Notes: generated by a model from the letters alone, not told the origin. DNA of 64,000 nt from Branchinecta lynchi (GCA_023053575.1 JAKZAP010000016.1:21222030-21286029); one strand, 5' to 3'. Numbered from the stretch's first letter, positions 1 to 10,483 are shown. Program-made: numbers and translations.

Positions 1-288
1 GGTAGGGTATACAAATTGAGGAGTTTGAATGAGGTCTAATGGGACATGGGGTCAGGCTACTGGAGTGCAATTTCATTGGCAGGTATGATGTTTATGTGGT
101 CGGATCAGTGTCAATGAGGAGCACCACTCCCATCTAACGGATCAAATCGATTCTGAATTGATCGAAGACTGAAAGGCGAAAACAATTACTTCAGGTCGTC
201 ATAATCAAAATTAACTTCTCCTCGATAACTTGATACCATGGCTAAAAATGACAACATTCTGGGAGAGAGATCATTGTTACATAGTAGA

Positions 289-460
289 GGTATGCTTATG
301 TGAACAGTTACTTTAATGTGAACAGTGCAGTTTTGGGTTAAATGGTAGAATGAAGATCCGAAATACCCGAGGAAATACCTATACAGGTGTTTTCAGGTGC
401 CCTTAATTACTTACTTAGGCTAACTGGTCCACTGTCAACAAACGTTCACATAAGCATACC
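289..460. repeat. 172-bp inverted-repeat element
   Basis: A 17-bp perfect inverted repeat (GGTATGCTTATGTGAAC at 289-305 and its complement at 444-460) bounds about 138 bp of non-coding DNA. It looks like a small MITE or foldback sequence. I see no convincing target duplication, because the flanking bases continue the inverted repeat weakly. I see no feature in 1-288 or in 461-710. Confidence 0.4.
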
Positions 461-710
461 TACTGCACATCACATTCAGTTCTGAAAATACATCTTATCT
501 TTTTTGGAATCACAAAACATAATTTTATCAAGTCAGTTCATTTCAGTTTTATTGCAACACCAATTACGGACTGCCGAATATCAGGTGGTAAAGTCGAACA
601 TAAATTAGAGACTAACCAGGTAATCAACATAGAATAGAACATGATCAAATTACATATAAAATGCTGAAGACAAACTATATAAAAACATAACGATTGGGGT
701 AACAGACAAC

Positions 711-733
711 GGGGGGGGGGGGGGGGGGGGGGG
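711..733. repeat. Poly-G tract (23 nt)
   Basis: An uninterrupted run of 23 G. It is a simple repeat able to form quadruplex structure, and its exact length is prone to sequencing error. I see no gene or other repeat in 734-1145. Confidence 0.85.
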
Positions 734-1145
734 TAAATAATCTACTATTTGCTATTATGTAGGGAAACAAATTGAATGGATACCTATCACTTCGTAAAAT
801 TTGTCTGTCTGTATTTTTTTTTTCATACTTGGTGTAAATATCCTTTGGGTTAAGTCAGGTCAGATCGTTGTTTGTTCTGTTGAACATTTGAGACAGTTGT
901 GAAACAAGGCGTAGAAGTTGAACCTACAGCACCTGACCTTATTTCTGAATTTGATGATTTCTTTCTGTTTGAATCACTAAATTACTGAGTTTTCTTTTTT
1001 TACATAAAGAATGCGATGAAAATCATCACATTTCCAAACAAATCACACAAATTTCCAAGAATGTTCCGAACATACACCAGTCACGCGATTGGAGAAGTTC
1101 TTAACCTCCAGTGTTCAAACTCACGCCGAAATTGGGAGTATTCCC

Positions 1146-1235
1146 CAAGGCCGTATCCAGGAACGGGGGGGGGGGGGGTTAGGGGGTTGACCCCCCCCCC
1201 CCCCCCCCCGAAATAAATTCCTGGATACGGACCTG
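1146..1235. mobile_element. hAT-type MITE, family E (short copy)
   Basis: The terminal inverted repeats are CAAGGCCGTATCCAGG on the left and CCTGGATACGGACCTG on the right. They enclose a long G run, TTAGGGGGTTGA and a long C run. The element is flanked by a perfect 8-bp direct repeat, GTATTCCC (1138-1145 and 1236-1243). An 8-bp duplication and ends starting CA(A/G)GG are typical of hAT transposons. No coding capacity. This copy lacks the AT-rich centre found in the 159-191 bp copies at 9459, 42984 and 49279. Confidence 0.8.
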
Positions 1236-1522
1236 GTATTCCCGATCAAACGTTGTTGTCAGAAGACAAGCATTGAAACAGTTCTCCGAAAAGCTTATCT
1301 GTTCTTTGTAAAAGCAGCCACATGTGAAATTAAGTTTTTCCGGTCATGCGTGGCTCCTCTTGAGAGACGGGAGACATGTGTGAATGAAATTCAGATTTTA
1401 TTTGGAGAGACAAAGAAATCTGTCAATATATTTTTGAGGGGCTGTTTGCTTTCTAATTTTCTTTCAGTTGCTTTCTCACAATATTGCAGTTATTTTGTCA
1501 CTTTTGTTATTCTTTGAAAAAT

Positions 1523-3097
1523 GAAATAGAAAACCGTGATTTTTGGGTTTTTTCTTGATCAGCTACTTACCCCTCTAAGATGATGTGCGAGGGATAAATA
1601 TAAATTCGGATTATATAAGTGCTGGGTGAAAGATTCTGCGCTTTCCCAGGGAATTGGTCAATTGTGAATAAACACAGAATTCAGAATTGTAAAATAATCA
1701 CAGATTTGTACAAATACACTTTTAACACGCACATTTTAATTTTCGTTATTTTATTTGAATGTGTATGTCGTTCAGTCCGCATCGTTCTTCTGGTTTTTCA
1801 ATTTCAATTTCAATTTCTTTTATTTAACGGTTTTTGAAAACCATAAAAAACAAAACAAAAATAAAACACTCGAAACGAACAGTACACTAAACTAAATCAA
1901 TCAGGTCGAACGGGCTCCAGGTGGAACCTGGGTCACACGCAAAGACCGCTCCCATTCCAGCCACACAGGCAGAGACAACCTCAAAAGCGGGGCAGATGCA
2001 GCCCGCACAAGTGGATTAGACGACCTGAGAATCCTATTCTGCAGAGAAAGAATGTTTCTCTTCTTTAGTTCTGGAAAAGAAGGAAGTCCCGCCACCACAA
2101 ACATACCAGAAGCACTGCAGTTTCTAGGCAGACGATGCAGCCACCTGAAAGCATTGTTATACAGAACCCGAAAAGACCTGTCAGTTTCCCCAGAGATGCT
2201 GGTCACAAGGGCCAGGCAGTAAATTGGAGTGCAGTAGGCCCTGAAAAGAAAAGATTTTATGTCCTCTTCACATGAAGAGAATTTTCTAATCAGTATGTTT
2301 GCACGGACACACAGCGACCTCGAAACGGTCCTCGTCAGTCCGTTTAGACGTCAGGTGGAACCCGAGGTATTTAAATGACGTCACAAACTCGAGAGTGACA
2401 CCACTGAGTATGGCGTCCGGGATGCGTTTTAGTCGAGCTCCTTTCGGAAGAAACGCCATACACTTCGTCTTCGTGGTATTGAACACAATATCGTGTTCAG
2501 CGGCAAACCTTTCACAAACAAGCAGCAAGCTATTCACCGCAGCTACAGTTGGAGCCAAAAGAACTAAATCGTCAGCATAGCTGATATTGTTAAAACACTG
2601 ACCATTCATGTAGCAACCAATACCTGTTTCAGACAGCTCCTTATTCAGCTCGTCAACATACAAGTTATAAAGGAGTGGAGAAAGAACACCACCCTGGCGT
2701 ACTCCATTGCCCACTGGGAAATGTGAGCTATAGCATCCACTCCATCTAACCCGAAACTTCTGTACAGTAAACCACGATCCAAGAACCCGAATGATTCTCG
2801 GGTCAACCCCTTTTAGTCGCAGCTTGTCAGGAAGTTTCGCGTGATTAACACGATCAAACGCAGCCTTAGCATCCAAAAAACACTGTTAGTTACATCTCGT
2901 TGTTTTGTTGGTTCCGCATCGTTTTTCTGTTGGTATTGTGTTGGATCTTTGTGATTTAGTTTTTTGTTTTTTTCGCTGAGGACGGTTTGCCGGAAGTGCA
3001 ACCGAAATTTCCGAATTTATATATATCCCTCGCACATCATCTTAGAGTGATAACTAGCTGATCAAAAAAAAACACGAAAATCACGGTTTTCCATTTC
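1523..3097. mobile_element. Foldback element with 88-bp inverted arms
   Basis: Positions 1523-1610 and 3010-3097 are inverted copies of each other with a few mismatches; both contain the shared stretch ATGATGTGCGAGGGATA or its complement. Between the arms lie a LINE fragment (about 1798-2887) and roughly 300 bp of other DNA. The simplest reading is a foldback or long-TIR element of about 0.5 kb that later received the LINE. No transposase ORF is visible, so the superfamily is unknown. Confidence 0.55.
1798..2887 (-). pseudogene. 5'-truncated non-LTR retrotransposon, reverse transcriptase part
   Basis: The minus-strand reading runs from a motif A (FLDAKAAFDRVNH) at about 2886 through GVRQGGVLSPLLYNLY (motif B) and YADDLVLLAP (motif C, with the catalytic aspartate pair) to a conserved post-RT tail ending at 1901. 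This is the palm and C-terminal part of a LINE ORF2, which would copy element RNA at a nicked target. It begins at motif A, so everything upstream (endonuclease, ORF1) is missing. A frameshift at about 2310-2335 separates the RT (ending 2286) from the tail (2206-1901). The 3' end has three to four (AAATTG) units in the minus sense. A near-perfect 17-bp direct repeat, TCCGCATCGTTCTTCTG at 1776-1792 and one mismatch away at 2913-2929, is a likely target duplication. Dead copy; clade unassigned. Confidence 0.85.
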
Positions 3098-3850
3098 TTT
3101 GGTAATGAATGGTCAGCTTGGCTTCAAACCTTATATTCTTTGAAAGATAATACAGAGAAGTACAGTAGTACTCCGGAAACCACACCCCTTTGGTAAAAAG
3201 TTCGACCCCTGCCAAATATAAACCCGGATTCATTCCATTTGCAGACGATCATTCAATCCGGGCAGCAACCCTCTGTTCTACAGCAGCTATGCCAGCTACC
3301 ATTTATTTACTTCAGCGACCCTGCACGGCGATTGGTCCTTTTCCCTACCCTTCTAGCCTGCAGCATCGGCAACCCTGAGAATAAGGCCATATTAGAGCAG
3401 GAAATGAACTATCAGGTAATTATTTAATTACACTTATTATTCTAGGTATTATAATTGAGATGCATGCTTTAGCGCCATCGTGATTTTTTGCCACTGGGTA
3501 TTTTTCGCCACTATAGGTAACGCAGCAGGTAAAAAGGACAAAAACAAAGTACAGATAAGTCGTGGGGTTAGCGAAAGAATCTCAGTAGGATTGTGTTCCA
3601 CTCAATAAAGGATTAACTCTGGAAAGTATTGAAAGAAAAACTGCTGATTTGATTTAGTAGTAGTAGTATTTTTTTTTTTAGTAGTATTTAATTTAATTAC
3701 AACAAACATAGATAAAAATCACGGACCAGTGCACATGCCTGGTGGTATACTTTAGCACTGACAATGTTGCACAACGAAAATAAAATAAAAAGCCGTCTTC
3801 TAACTACATTTTGACATCAACAAAAAGAGAACAAAAACAAAAGAAATTGC

Positions 3851-4717
3851 TCAACTACGCGTCGTAAAATTTTTTTTCAGTAATTTTAGAAACTGTCGCT
3901 TATTGCTACATTCTCGCACTGATACTGGAATTGAGTTCCAGATTTTTGGCCCAGTGTGACGGATGCTGAAACTCGCTCTTGACGTAGGGCGAAATTCGCA
4001 CGAAAAATCTGAACGATGAGTGGTGGGATAATTATGAAATTGGGAATTAGTTGGAAAAATACCAGAGAAATTTGAAGGTAAACTATTGTATAGATAATCA
4101 TGGCAAATATTAGAAATAGAAATTGTATGAAGTTGATCCAAGGAATATATTCCTGAAGTCCCATATTTAACTGAAGATCTGTATTCAACATTAAAAAGAA
4201 TCCTCATTGCTTTATTCTGGAGTATTTGGAGAGGTTTAAATACAGATGAAAAGGTAGAAGCCCAAACAGAAATACAATAAAGAAAATATGGGTGGACAAA
4301 AGAATAATAAATTGATTTTAGAATATTTTTAGGAAAAAAATAACGAAGACGTGATAGCATACCAATATTTCGGGAAATTTTTAACGATAGTGTTTTCACA
4401 TGTTTATGAAATGACAAATTTTCATCTAAAATTACACCAAGGTATTTAAACTGTTCAACCCTTTTTAATTCAAGACCATTTAACAAAAGAGAGAAGCTAT
4501 CTGAACTGACTGATCCAGTACGCGAAAATAACATATATTGGCATTTTTTCTCGTTAAGAGCTAGTAAATTCCTTGAGTACCAATCAGATACAGCTAGTAA
4601 CGAGCTTTCAAGGTTCTGGAAAAGAACTGCTAGGTCCCGGTGAGAAGAAAAAATTACTACATCATCAGCAAACATTATAATTTTACAAAGAGGCAAAACT
4701 TCCGGTAAATCATTTAT
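3851..4717 (-). pseudogene. LINE ORF2, RT motif C to C-terminus
   Basis: This continues the RT of the same LINE beyond the family A insertion. Reading resumes at INDLPEVLP and reaches MFADDVVIFS, where the ADD box is motif C. It continues through the thumb region (FKYLGVILDENLSF) and the post-RT helical region (SVWASTF, LQILQNKAMRIL) to a C-terminal block with GPKIWNSIPVSVRE and a stop at 3851. There is no internal stop from 4717 to 3851, so this 3' half is well kept. The first codons of the open frame (4756-4718) belong to the inserted element, not to the LINE. Confidence 0.85.
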
Positions 4718-6127
4718 AACAAGACCAAAGGTTTCGATGCGATCCCAAAAATTCAATACCTGATCCAGACAACTGGGTCTTGTCTTGGCCAGATCCAGTC
4801 TTCGCCAGACTCCTTGAACATTTTTACAATTAAAATTCAGAAACAGATTAAGGCCAAATAGCTAATCACCTGACAAAACCAAGTTCAGATTTGGATTCAG
4901 CATGTGTGTTTACCCCTATAAGTCATATCTGTCTTGACGAAAACTTCCTGCCACTTCTGCCAATTTCCCGGTTCCGGCCGAACTCCAGAACTACTTGTCC
5001 GGCGAAAAAAGAAAGCTCAAAGACGAAATCAGGGTATCTTCTTTCCCCAGTAATGAACATCTAATCAACTTCAAATAGAAATTTAGCTTATAACTAAATT
5101 TCCGATTCCAGCCGGATTCCGGTCGAACTATATGTCCGGGTAAAATACGATTGTCACACAGGGACTCAGCATCTCTTCTTACCCCTAAATCGCTTATCTA
5201 ATCAACTAGAAATAAAACTTTGACTTCCAACAGTTTTCCGGTTTTGGCCGGATTCCGGACGAACTACATGTCCGGGTAGAAACTTGTTTTCACATAAGTG
5301 TTCAGCATGTCTTCTTGCCCTAAATCGAACATCCAATCAACTCCAAATTAAACTTTTAATTTTGACAAACTTTCCGGTTTGGGCCGGATTCCGGTCGAAA
5401 TACTTGTCCGTCGAGAAAATAGTTTTCACCATCGTCTTCAGCATGTCTCCCTACCTCTAAATCGAACATTTAATCAACTTCAAATAAAACTTTTACTTTC
5501 AACAAACTTTCCGGTTTGGGCCGGATTCCGGGCGAAATACTTGTCCATCGAGAAAATAGTTTTCACCATCGTCTTCAGCATGTCTTCCTACCCCTAAACC
5601 GAACATCTAATCAATTTCAAATAAAACTTTTACTTTCAACAAACTTTCCGGTTTGGGCCGGATTCCGGGCGAAATACTTGTCCGTCGAGAAAATAATTTT
5701 CACCATCGTCTTCAGCATGTCTTCCTACCCCTAAATCGAACATCTAATCAACTTCAAATAAAACTTTTACTTTCAACAAACTTTCCGGTTTTGGCCGGGC
5801 GAACTACTTGTCCGATGACAAAATGGTTTTCACCATCGTGTTCAGCATGTCTTCTTACCCCATAATCAACTATCACATTAGCTGTTTCAAAATATTTTGT
5901 TTGTCCCTTAATTTCAATCCCCTCCCCCACCCCTAAATGTAGAGCTACAAAGCCCATCTACTAACTTGACTGGTCCGACGACCCAACGAACCTTCTCACC
6001 AAGTTTCATCAAAATATCTCATTCCCTTCGAGAGTTATCGTGCTTACAGACGGACGGACGGACGGACGGACAGACGGACAACTTTTGCGATGTCATAGGT
6101 ATCCCTCCACTTACGTTTTGGGATCCC
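4718..6127 (+). mobile_element. Family A element, copy 1 (137-bp tandem array)
   Basis: A 1,410-bp non-coding element. The 5' end is AACAAGACCAAAGGTTTCG followed by GATCCCAAAAA. The body has about seven tandem monomers starting near 4970, 5101, 5232, 5374, 5511, 5648 and 5785; the last four are spaced exactly 137 bp and are nearly identical. A unique 3' region (5858-6030) follows, then an (ACGG)n microsatellite at 6051-6080 and a 3' end in which TTTTGGGATCCCAAAA (6116-6131) is a perfect palindrome. Removing 4718-6127 rejoins the LINE frame exactly as LLF-IND, with no target duplication. The short ORFs here repeat every 137 bp and are artefacts of the array. Other copies are at 9646, 11721, 30892 and 62034. 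Confidence 0.8.
6051..6080. repeat. (ACGG)n microsatellite of family A
   Basis: Seven to eight ACGG/ACAG units near the 3' end of family A copy 1. Equivalent tracts sit at about 32194-32230 and 62887-62900, always just before ACAACTTTTGCGATGTCAT, so the microsatellite is a fixed part of the element. Confidence 0.85.
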
Positions 6128-6658
6128 AAAAAGAAGAAATAGAATAGGCCCAAGGACAGAGCCCTGAGGTACTCCGTAGTTAATCTGGAAAGTATCTGAA
6201 CGAAGATCACGGGATTTATCAACACATTCTAGTCGTCTCCCAGAAAGATAAGATGCAAAAAAATTAACAGCTTGTGTTGAAAATCCGTAAGACTTAAGTT
6301 TTGCAAGAAGCAAAGAATGATTTACGGTGTCAAACGCCTTGGCAACATCAAGAAAAATCGCCAAAGCATGTTGACCACCATCTAATGAATCATTTATATT
6401 CAATAAAAGCTCATGAATTGCCAGTTCAGTTGACTTTCCCTTTATAAAACCATATTGAGAAGTGTGTAAAATCTTATTATCAAATAAGTATTTTTGTAAT
6501 TGATTGTTTGCAATTTTTTCCAAAATTTTACTAAAAACCGAAAGCAGAGAAATACCTCTATAATCTGAAGGATCAATTGAACTACCTGCTTTAGGTAATG
6601 CTATAACATTTGCTGTTTTTAGTAGCTCAGGAAAAATCCCATGTGTAAGTGATCCCAT
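6128..6658 (-). pseudogene. LINE ORF2, RT motifs 0 to B
   Basis: The minus-strand reading contains VIALPKAGSS, the YRGISLLSVFSKILEK block, QYGFIKGKS, motif A (FLDVAKAFDTVNH, with the first catalytic aspartate) and motif B (GVPQGSVLGPILFLLF). This is the fingers and palm of a Jockey/CR1-type RT. It runs into family A at 6127. Near 6640 a 16-bp direct duplication (ACACATGGGATCACTT type) with local loss of sequence shifts the frame relative to the upstream endonuclease ORF, so the two halves overlap out of frame. Confidence 0.85.
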
Positions 6659-8261
6659 GTGTAATGCTCGACGCTATGTGTTTAACAATTTGTGCTGAAA
6701 AACCAAATTCATCCGCAGAAAAACTCTGTTTAAGCTTCACAATAGTTTTTTTTATCTCCTGAGGCGCAATCTCAGAAAAAGTAAACGAACTTTCCGCATG
6801 TTGCCCATTAACTGGAATAAAAGGGGAATTCAGCTGCGTACTCATAGTCGATGCAAGTCTAGAACCAATATTACTAAAATAATCTCCAAAAGCGTTTAAA
6901 ATATCTTTAGGCTCAGTAATTTGTTTTCCATTTATTTCCAGGCAATCAACACTAGTACTCTTACGACTATGAGGACGTATTTTTTCATTTATCATTTGCC
7001 ACGTCTTTCTCATATCAGATTTATATTCCAAGAATTTATCTTTATAAAATTTTCTCTTCCCATGTCTTATAATTGAATTTAGCTTATTCCTGTAAACTCT
7101 ATATTCTTCAAAAGACTCAGGTGTCTGCAGTTTTAAATAATTCTTAAACTTTTTATTTTTATGTTTTAGTGATACCAAAATACCTTCTGAAATCCACGGG
7201 TCAAATCTCTGCGCAAATTTTCCATGCAAAACTCGTGTCGAGGAAGCCTTATCCCGCAGTCGAATCATTTGATCAATAAAATTCGAAAATGCAGCATTAG
7301 CGTCATCTGAATCATAAACCGAACTCCAATCATGATCCTCAGTCAACTGCCGAAGGATTTTATAATCAATCCATTCATATCGTTTTTTAGAATTATTCAT
7401 TGTTGAATCACGAAGTTGTTTATTACTATTTTTCAAATCCAGAAGAACACTCACCGGAAAATGATCTGACATGTCAGACAAAATTACTGACGATTCTGTT
7501 GCATGAACTAAATCAGGAGAATCAAATATGTTATCCAATAGTGTAGCTGTATTAGCTGTAACTCGAGTTGGCAGAGATATACTTGGAAGAAGACTAGAAC
7601 ACAACATCATACTTAGAAAATCCTTATTATTGCCAACATCGAGATTCAACAGATCAAAGTTGAAATCACCAGAGATTATGACCGGTTTCCTAGATGCTTC
7701 CAGGTTTTTCAACAGCGGTTCAAAAACTTCAAAAAAAATTTTAGGATTGCCAGACGGAGGTCTATATACAGACCCAAAAATAAATGGGTTACAGCCCAAG
7801 GGGCTAACTTCAACAAAAATAGTTTCACATAACCCTTCATCAAAAACAGAAAAATCACTAAGAACTCTAAAAGACCAGTCATCACGAATATACAATACCT
7901 GCCCTCCTCTCATATTCTGACACCTTGTACGTGAAATACACTTCATCCGAGGCAGATCTAACATTGTAAGAGGTGTATTAGTAGACAAAAAAGTTTCGCA
8001 AACTCCGACAATGTCCTTAGGACTAGATGTAAGCAAGAACTTAAGTTCATTGAATGCACTTTGCAACCCTTGCGCATTCACATGTAGCGATCGGATCGGA
8101 AATTTACACTTGTTGGAATTATCAGTTAGAATGCCATCCGAAGAAAATTCACATTCGGGTAGATTTTTCACATAAGGCATATCTTTATCACTGCCAGTTG
8201 CTGTATTTAGAATAACATCCAGTTTCAGACGGGAATCAAGAAAAGACTGAAAACGATCCAT
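6627..8261 (-). pseudogene. LINE ORF2, apurinic/apyrimidinic-like endonuclease and linker
   Basis: The most probable start is the ATG at 8259-8261 (MDRFQSFLDS); the open frame extends upstream to 8291 only through a GTG. The endonuclease domain spans roughly residues 58-275. It shows HVNAQGL (Asn), VCETFLS (catalytic Glu), SVYRPPSG, ISGDFNFDLL (Asp/Asn), LLDNIF and DMSDHFPV (the terminal Asp-His pair). All catalytic positions are therefore present. This domain nicks target DNA to prime reverse transcription. A linker follows, which ends out of frame with the RT at about 6627-6658. The upstream 51-bp repeat (8276-8326) lies just before this start. Confidence 0.85.
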
Positions 8262-8326
8262 AAAGAAAGAAAAACGAAACAAAATCACCACTTTTTGGAT
8301 TTAAGCCACGGGCTCATTTGACACAT

Positions 8327-8508
8327 AATCGATAAATAGACTTGAATCCCGTTCTGATATTGCGTAGATTTCCCATACTTTGAGCTTCTGTCGCGTCTTC
8401 GCTAAAGCAGCACAAGTTCAAGTTCAGTTTTTTTAATTTTACACAAAAATACAAATACATATACAAGCACTGTGGAGAACAAAAATTCGAACATGCAGTG
8501 CTTATCAA
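8327..8508. mobile_element. 182-bp dispersed element between 51-bp direct repeats
   Basis: The flanks 8276-8326 and 8509-8559 are identical over 51 bp (beginning GAAACAAAATCACC and ending TTGACACAT), so the intervening 182 bp looks like an insertion with an unusually long target duplication. Nearly the same 182 bp recurs at 17146-17325. Inside are a 7-bp-stem hairpin (AGCACTG and CAGTGCT, 8466-8503) and an A/T-rich stretch. It has no ORF of note and no clear tRNA-type promoter boxes. A related hairpin fragment is at 10510-10560. Confidence 0.7.
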
Positions 8509-8533
8509 GAAACAAAATCACCACTTTTTGGAT

Positions 8534-8830
8534 TTAAGCCACGGGCTCATTTGACACATTACGTTTCTGAATTACGTCAGAAATCGATCTACACGGAATG
8601 TTTTGCGAACCGCATTTGACATAAATCACACCTCGCAAAGTCCATACATTTTTCGAATCAAATTTATTGCGCGCAAGCTTGTAAATTTCTTGCCTTTCCT
8701 TGGTCAAAGCCTCGTTCACATAGATTCGGGAACCCTTCAGATTCTTGCGACTGCGCAGTATCTCGACCGCAGATGCCTCAGCAAAAAAGGTAAGTTCAAT
8801 CGGAGTCTTAGTTTCAGAAGCAGCTCCCAA
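8534..8830 (-). pseudogene. LINE ORF1 C-terminal domain
   Basis: A 98-residue reading with the pattern LKGSRIYVNEALTKERQEIY, then KLARNKF and VWTLRGVIYVK. This resembles the C-terminal nucleic-acid-binding domain of LINE ORF1 proteins (the Transposase_22 / L1 ORF1p CTD type). It stops at 8534, which would lie about 40 bp before the ORF2 ATG if the 182-bp insertion and its duplicated flank were removed, so it belongs to the same LINE. The N-terminal half is missing: a 12-bp duplication (ACCGAGATAGTG) near 8850-8880 marks the break. Confidence 0.7.
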
Positions 8831-8880
8831 ACGTTTAGCAGCTCTTAAACGTTCACTATCTCGGTACTATCACTATCTCG

Positions 8881-9165
8881 GTGAGAGATTTTTGGTTCGC
8901 TACAAGTCCAAGAATGGAGAAAATAAGTAATAGGCCTGCCCTGCTCTGTAGAGCAAGAGGGGTTCTGCGAACTACGAGGGAATTCGTGCTCACCAAGCCG
9001 CATGAGGGACATGGGGCTGAATGTGCAAAAATAGAAGTTATTCAAGCTAAAGCGGCAATTCGGAAACGCGTTCGCGAAGAAGTAACATCGGCAGTAGCAC
9101 CATATTTCGAGAAGAAGTGTCTCATCTTTTCGAAAAGGGTGTCTCATTTGGTTCACTTGGACTAG
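8881..9165 (+). pseudogene. Possible FLYWCH-like zinc-finger fragment
   Basis: A plus-strand open frame contains LLCRARGVLRTTREFVLTK followed by PHEGHGAE and a charged helix (AAIRKRVREEV). The C...H.GH spacing and the arrangement resemble the second half of FLYWCH zinc fingers found in MULE-type transposases and some host proteins. The expected aromatic first half may be the preceding YHYLGERFLVRYKSKNG in another frame, implying a frameshift near 8930. This is a weak, composition-level match. The opposite strand also has an open frame here (9156-8845), which I take as the shadow. Confidence 0.3.
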
Positions 9166-9329
9166 ACATCTTGCAAGTTTTGACGATGGTTTTCGAGTTT
9201 TCGTGTTTTTACTGTATTGTATTTTCTTTAAACATAAATCAAATGCTTCAAGAAATTTTCTGACAAGGTCCTAAGATATTAGCTTAGGCCAATTGGATTA
9301 TTTAATGAGTTATGAGAGTGGCGAAAAAT

Positions 9330-9458
9330 CATTGTGGTATCTGAATATCAGATACCACGACAACTGGCCGGATACCACGATAACTGCAAAAATGTCTTTT
9401 GACCGTGGTATCGGATGCCACCATAACTGTAAAACAGCTTTAGACCGTGGTATCAGAT
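9330..9458. repeat. GATACCAC palindromic repeat, family D copy 1
   Basis: Repeated inverted words GATACCACG...AACTG and ACCGTGGTATC. It includes a near-perfect 25-bp palindrome at 9334-9358 (11-bp arms, 3-bp centre). The repeat is cut by the family E MITE and resumes at 9618-9640. Related copies are at 30622-30700 and 33068-33168. Non-coding. I see nothing in 9166-9329. Confidence 0.6.
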
Positions 9459-9617
9459 CAAGGCCGTTATGGAGTTAACCCCCCCCCCCCCCCCCGAAAC
9501 ATACAAAAATACTCATATGTATACGCTTTTCCCTTTGATCCATGTCTTTTTTGTACTTTTTTTTGTGCGACCTGTAAACACCCCCCCCCCCCCAATAAAT
9601 TCCTGGATACGGGCCTG
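9459..9617. mobile_element. hAT-type MITE, family E (copy 2)
   Basis: It begins CAAGGCCGTTATGGAG (a degenerate left TIR) and ends CCTGGATACGGGCCTG. Two C tracts (9480-9495 and 9581-9593) flank an AT-rich core. The 8-bp flanks are TATCAGAT (9451-9458) and TATCAGAC (9618-9625), a target duplication with one late mismatch, inside family D. No coding capacity. Confidence 0.8.
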
Positions 9618-9645
9618 TATCAGACACCATGGTATCTGCAAAATT

Positions 9646-10483
9646 ATTCTCGACGGACAAGTTTTTCGCCCGGAATCCGGCCCAAACCGGAAATTCTGTT
9701 GAAAGTAAAAGTTTTATTTGAAGTTGATTAGATGTTCGATTTAGAGGTAGGAAGACATGGTGAAGACGATGGTGACAACTATTTTCTCGACGGACAAGTA
9801 TTTCGACCGGAATCCGGCCCAAACCGGAAAGTTTGTCAAAATTAAAAGTTTTATTTGGAGTTGATTAGATGTTCGATTTAGGGCAAGAAGACATGCTGAA
9901 CACTTATGTGAAAACAATTTTCTACCCGGACATGTAGTTCGTCCGGAATCCGGCCAAAACCGGAAATCTGTTGGAAGTCAAAGTTTTATTCCTAGTTGAT
10001 TAGATAAGCGATTTCGGGGTAAGAAGAGATGCTGAGTCCCTGTATGACAATAATATTTTACCCGTACATATAGTTCGACCGGAATCCGGCTGGAATCGGA
10101 AAATTTGTTATAAGCTAAATTTCTATTTGAAGTTGATTAGATGTTCATTACTGGGGAAAGAAGATACCCTGATTTCGTCTTTGAGCTTTCTTTTTTCGCC
10201 GGACAAGTAGTTCTGGAGTTCGGCCGGAACCGGGAAATTGGCAGAAGTGGCAGGAAGTTTTCGTCAAAACAGATATGACTTATAGGGGTAAACACACATG
10301 CTGAATCCAAATCTGAACTTGGTTTTCTCAGGTGATTAGCTATTTGGCCTTAATCTGTTTCTGAATTTTAATTGTAAAAATGTTCAAGGAGTCTGGCGAA
10401 GACTGGATCTGGCTAAGACAAGACCCAGTTGTCTGGATCAGACATTGAATTTTTAGGATCCCATCGAAACCTTTGGTCTTGTT
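9646..10483 (-). mobile_element. Family A element, copy 2 (reversed, 3' truncated)
   Basis: Reverse orientation: the 5' terminus (complement of AACAAGACCAAAGG) is at 10469-10483, and about five monomers of the CCGGATTCCGG type lie at 9660-10250. The unique 3' region with the ACGG microsatellite is absent, so the copy ends abruptly beside the family D remnant. Non-coding. Confidence 0.75.

Larger units (their letters stand above)
3650..8830 (-). mobile_element. Decayed Jockey/CR1-type LINE, interrupted by two insertions
   Basis: On the minus strand the order is ORF1 C-terminus (8830-8534), ORF2 endonuclease (8261-6627), ORF2 RT (6658-6128 and 4717-3851) and a short 3' UTR ending near 3650. 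Two insertions break it: family A (4718-6127) inside the RT and a 182-bp element between ORF1 and ORF2. The 5' part of ORF1 is missing or scrambled beyond 8830. The exact 3' boundary is uncertain; TAG and T runs lie at 3656-3680. The stretch 3110-3640 to its left holds nothing I recognise. Confidence 0.8.

Noticed and set aside
5379..5865. A ladder of similar short ORFs (MGRIPVEILVRRENSF type) repeated in tandem, also at 31516-32080
   Set aside because: They recur at exactly 137 bp, shift frame between monomers and carry no codon-level conservation; they are readings through the family A array.
8327..8508. SINE derived from a tRNA
   Set aside because: TGTTCGAATTTT only weakly resembles a B box and no A box is placed correctly; left as an unclassified element.
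9475..9822. A 115-residue minus-strand ORF with poly-Gly end
   Set aside because: It crosses a poly-C tract of the family E MITE into family A; composite repeat artefact.
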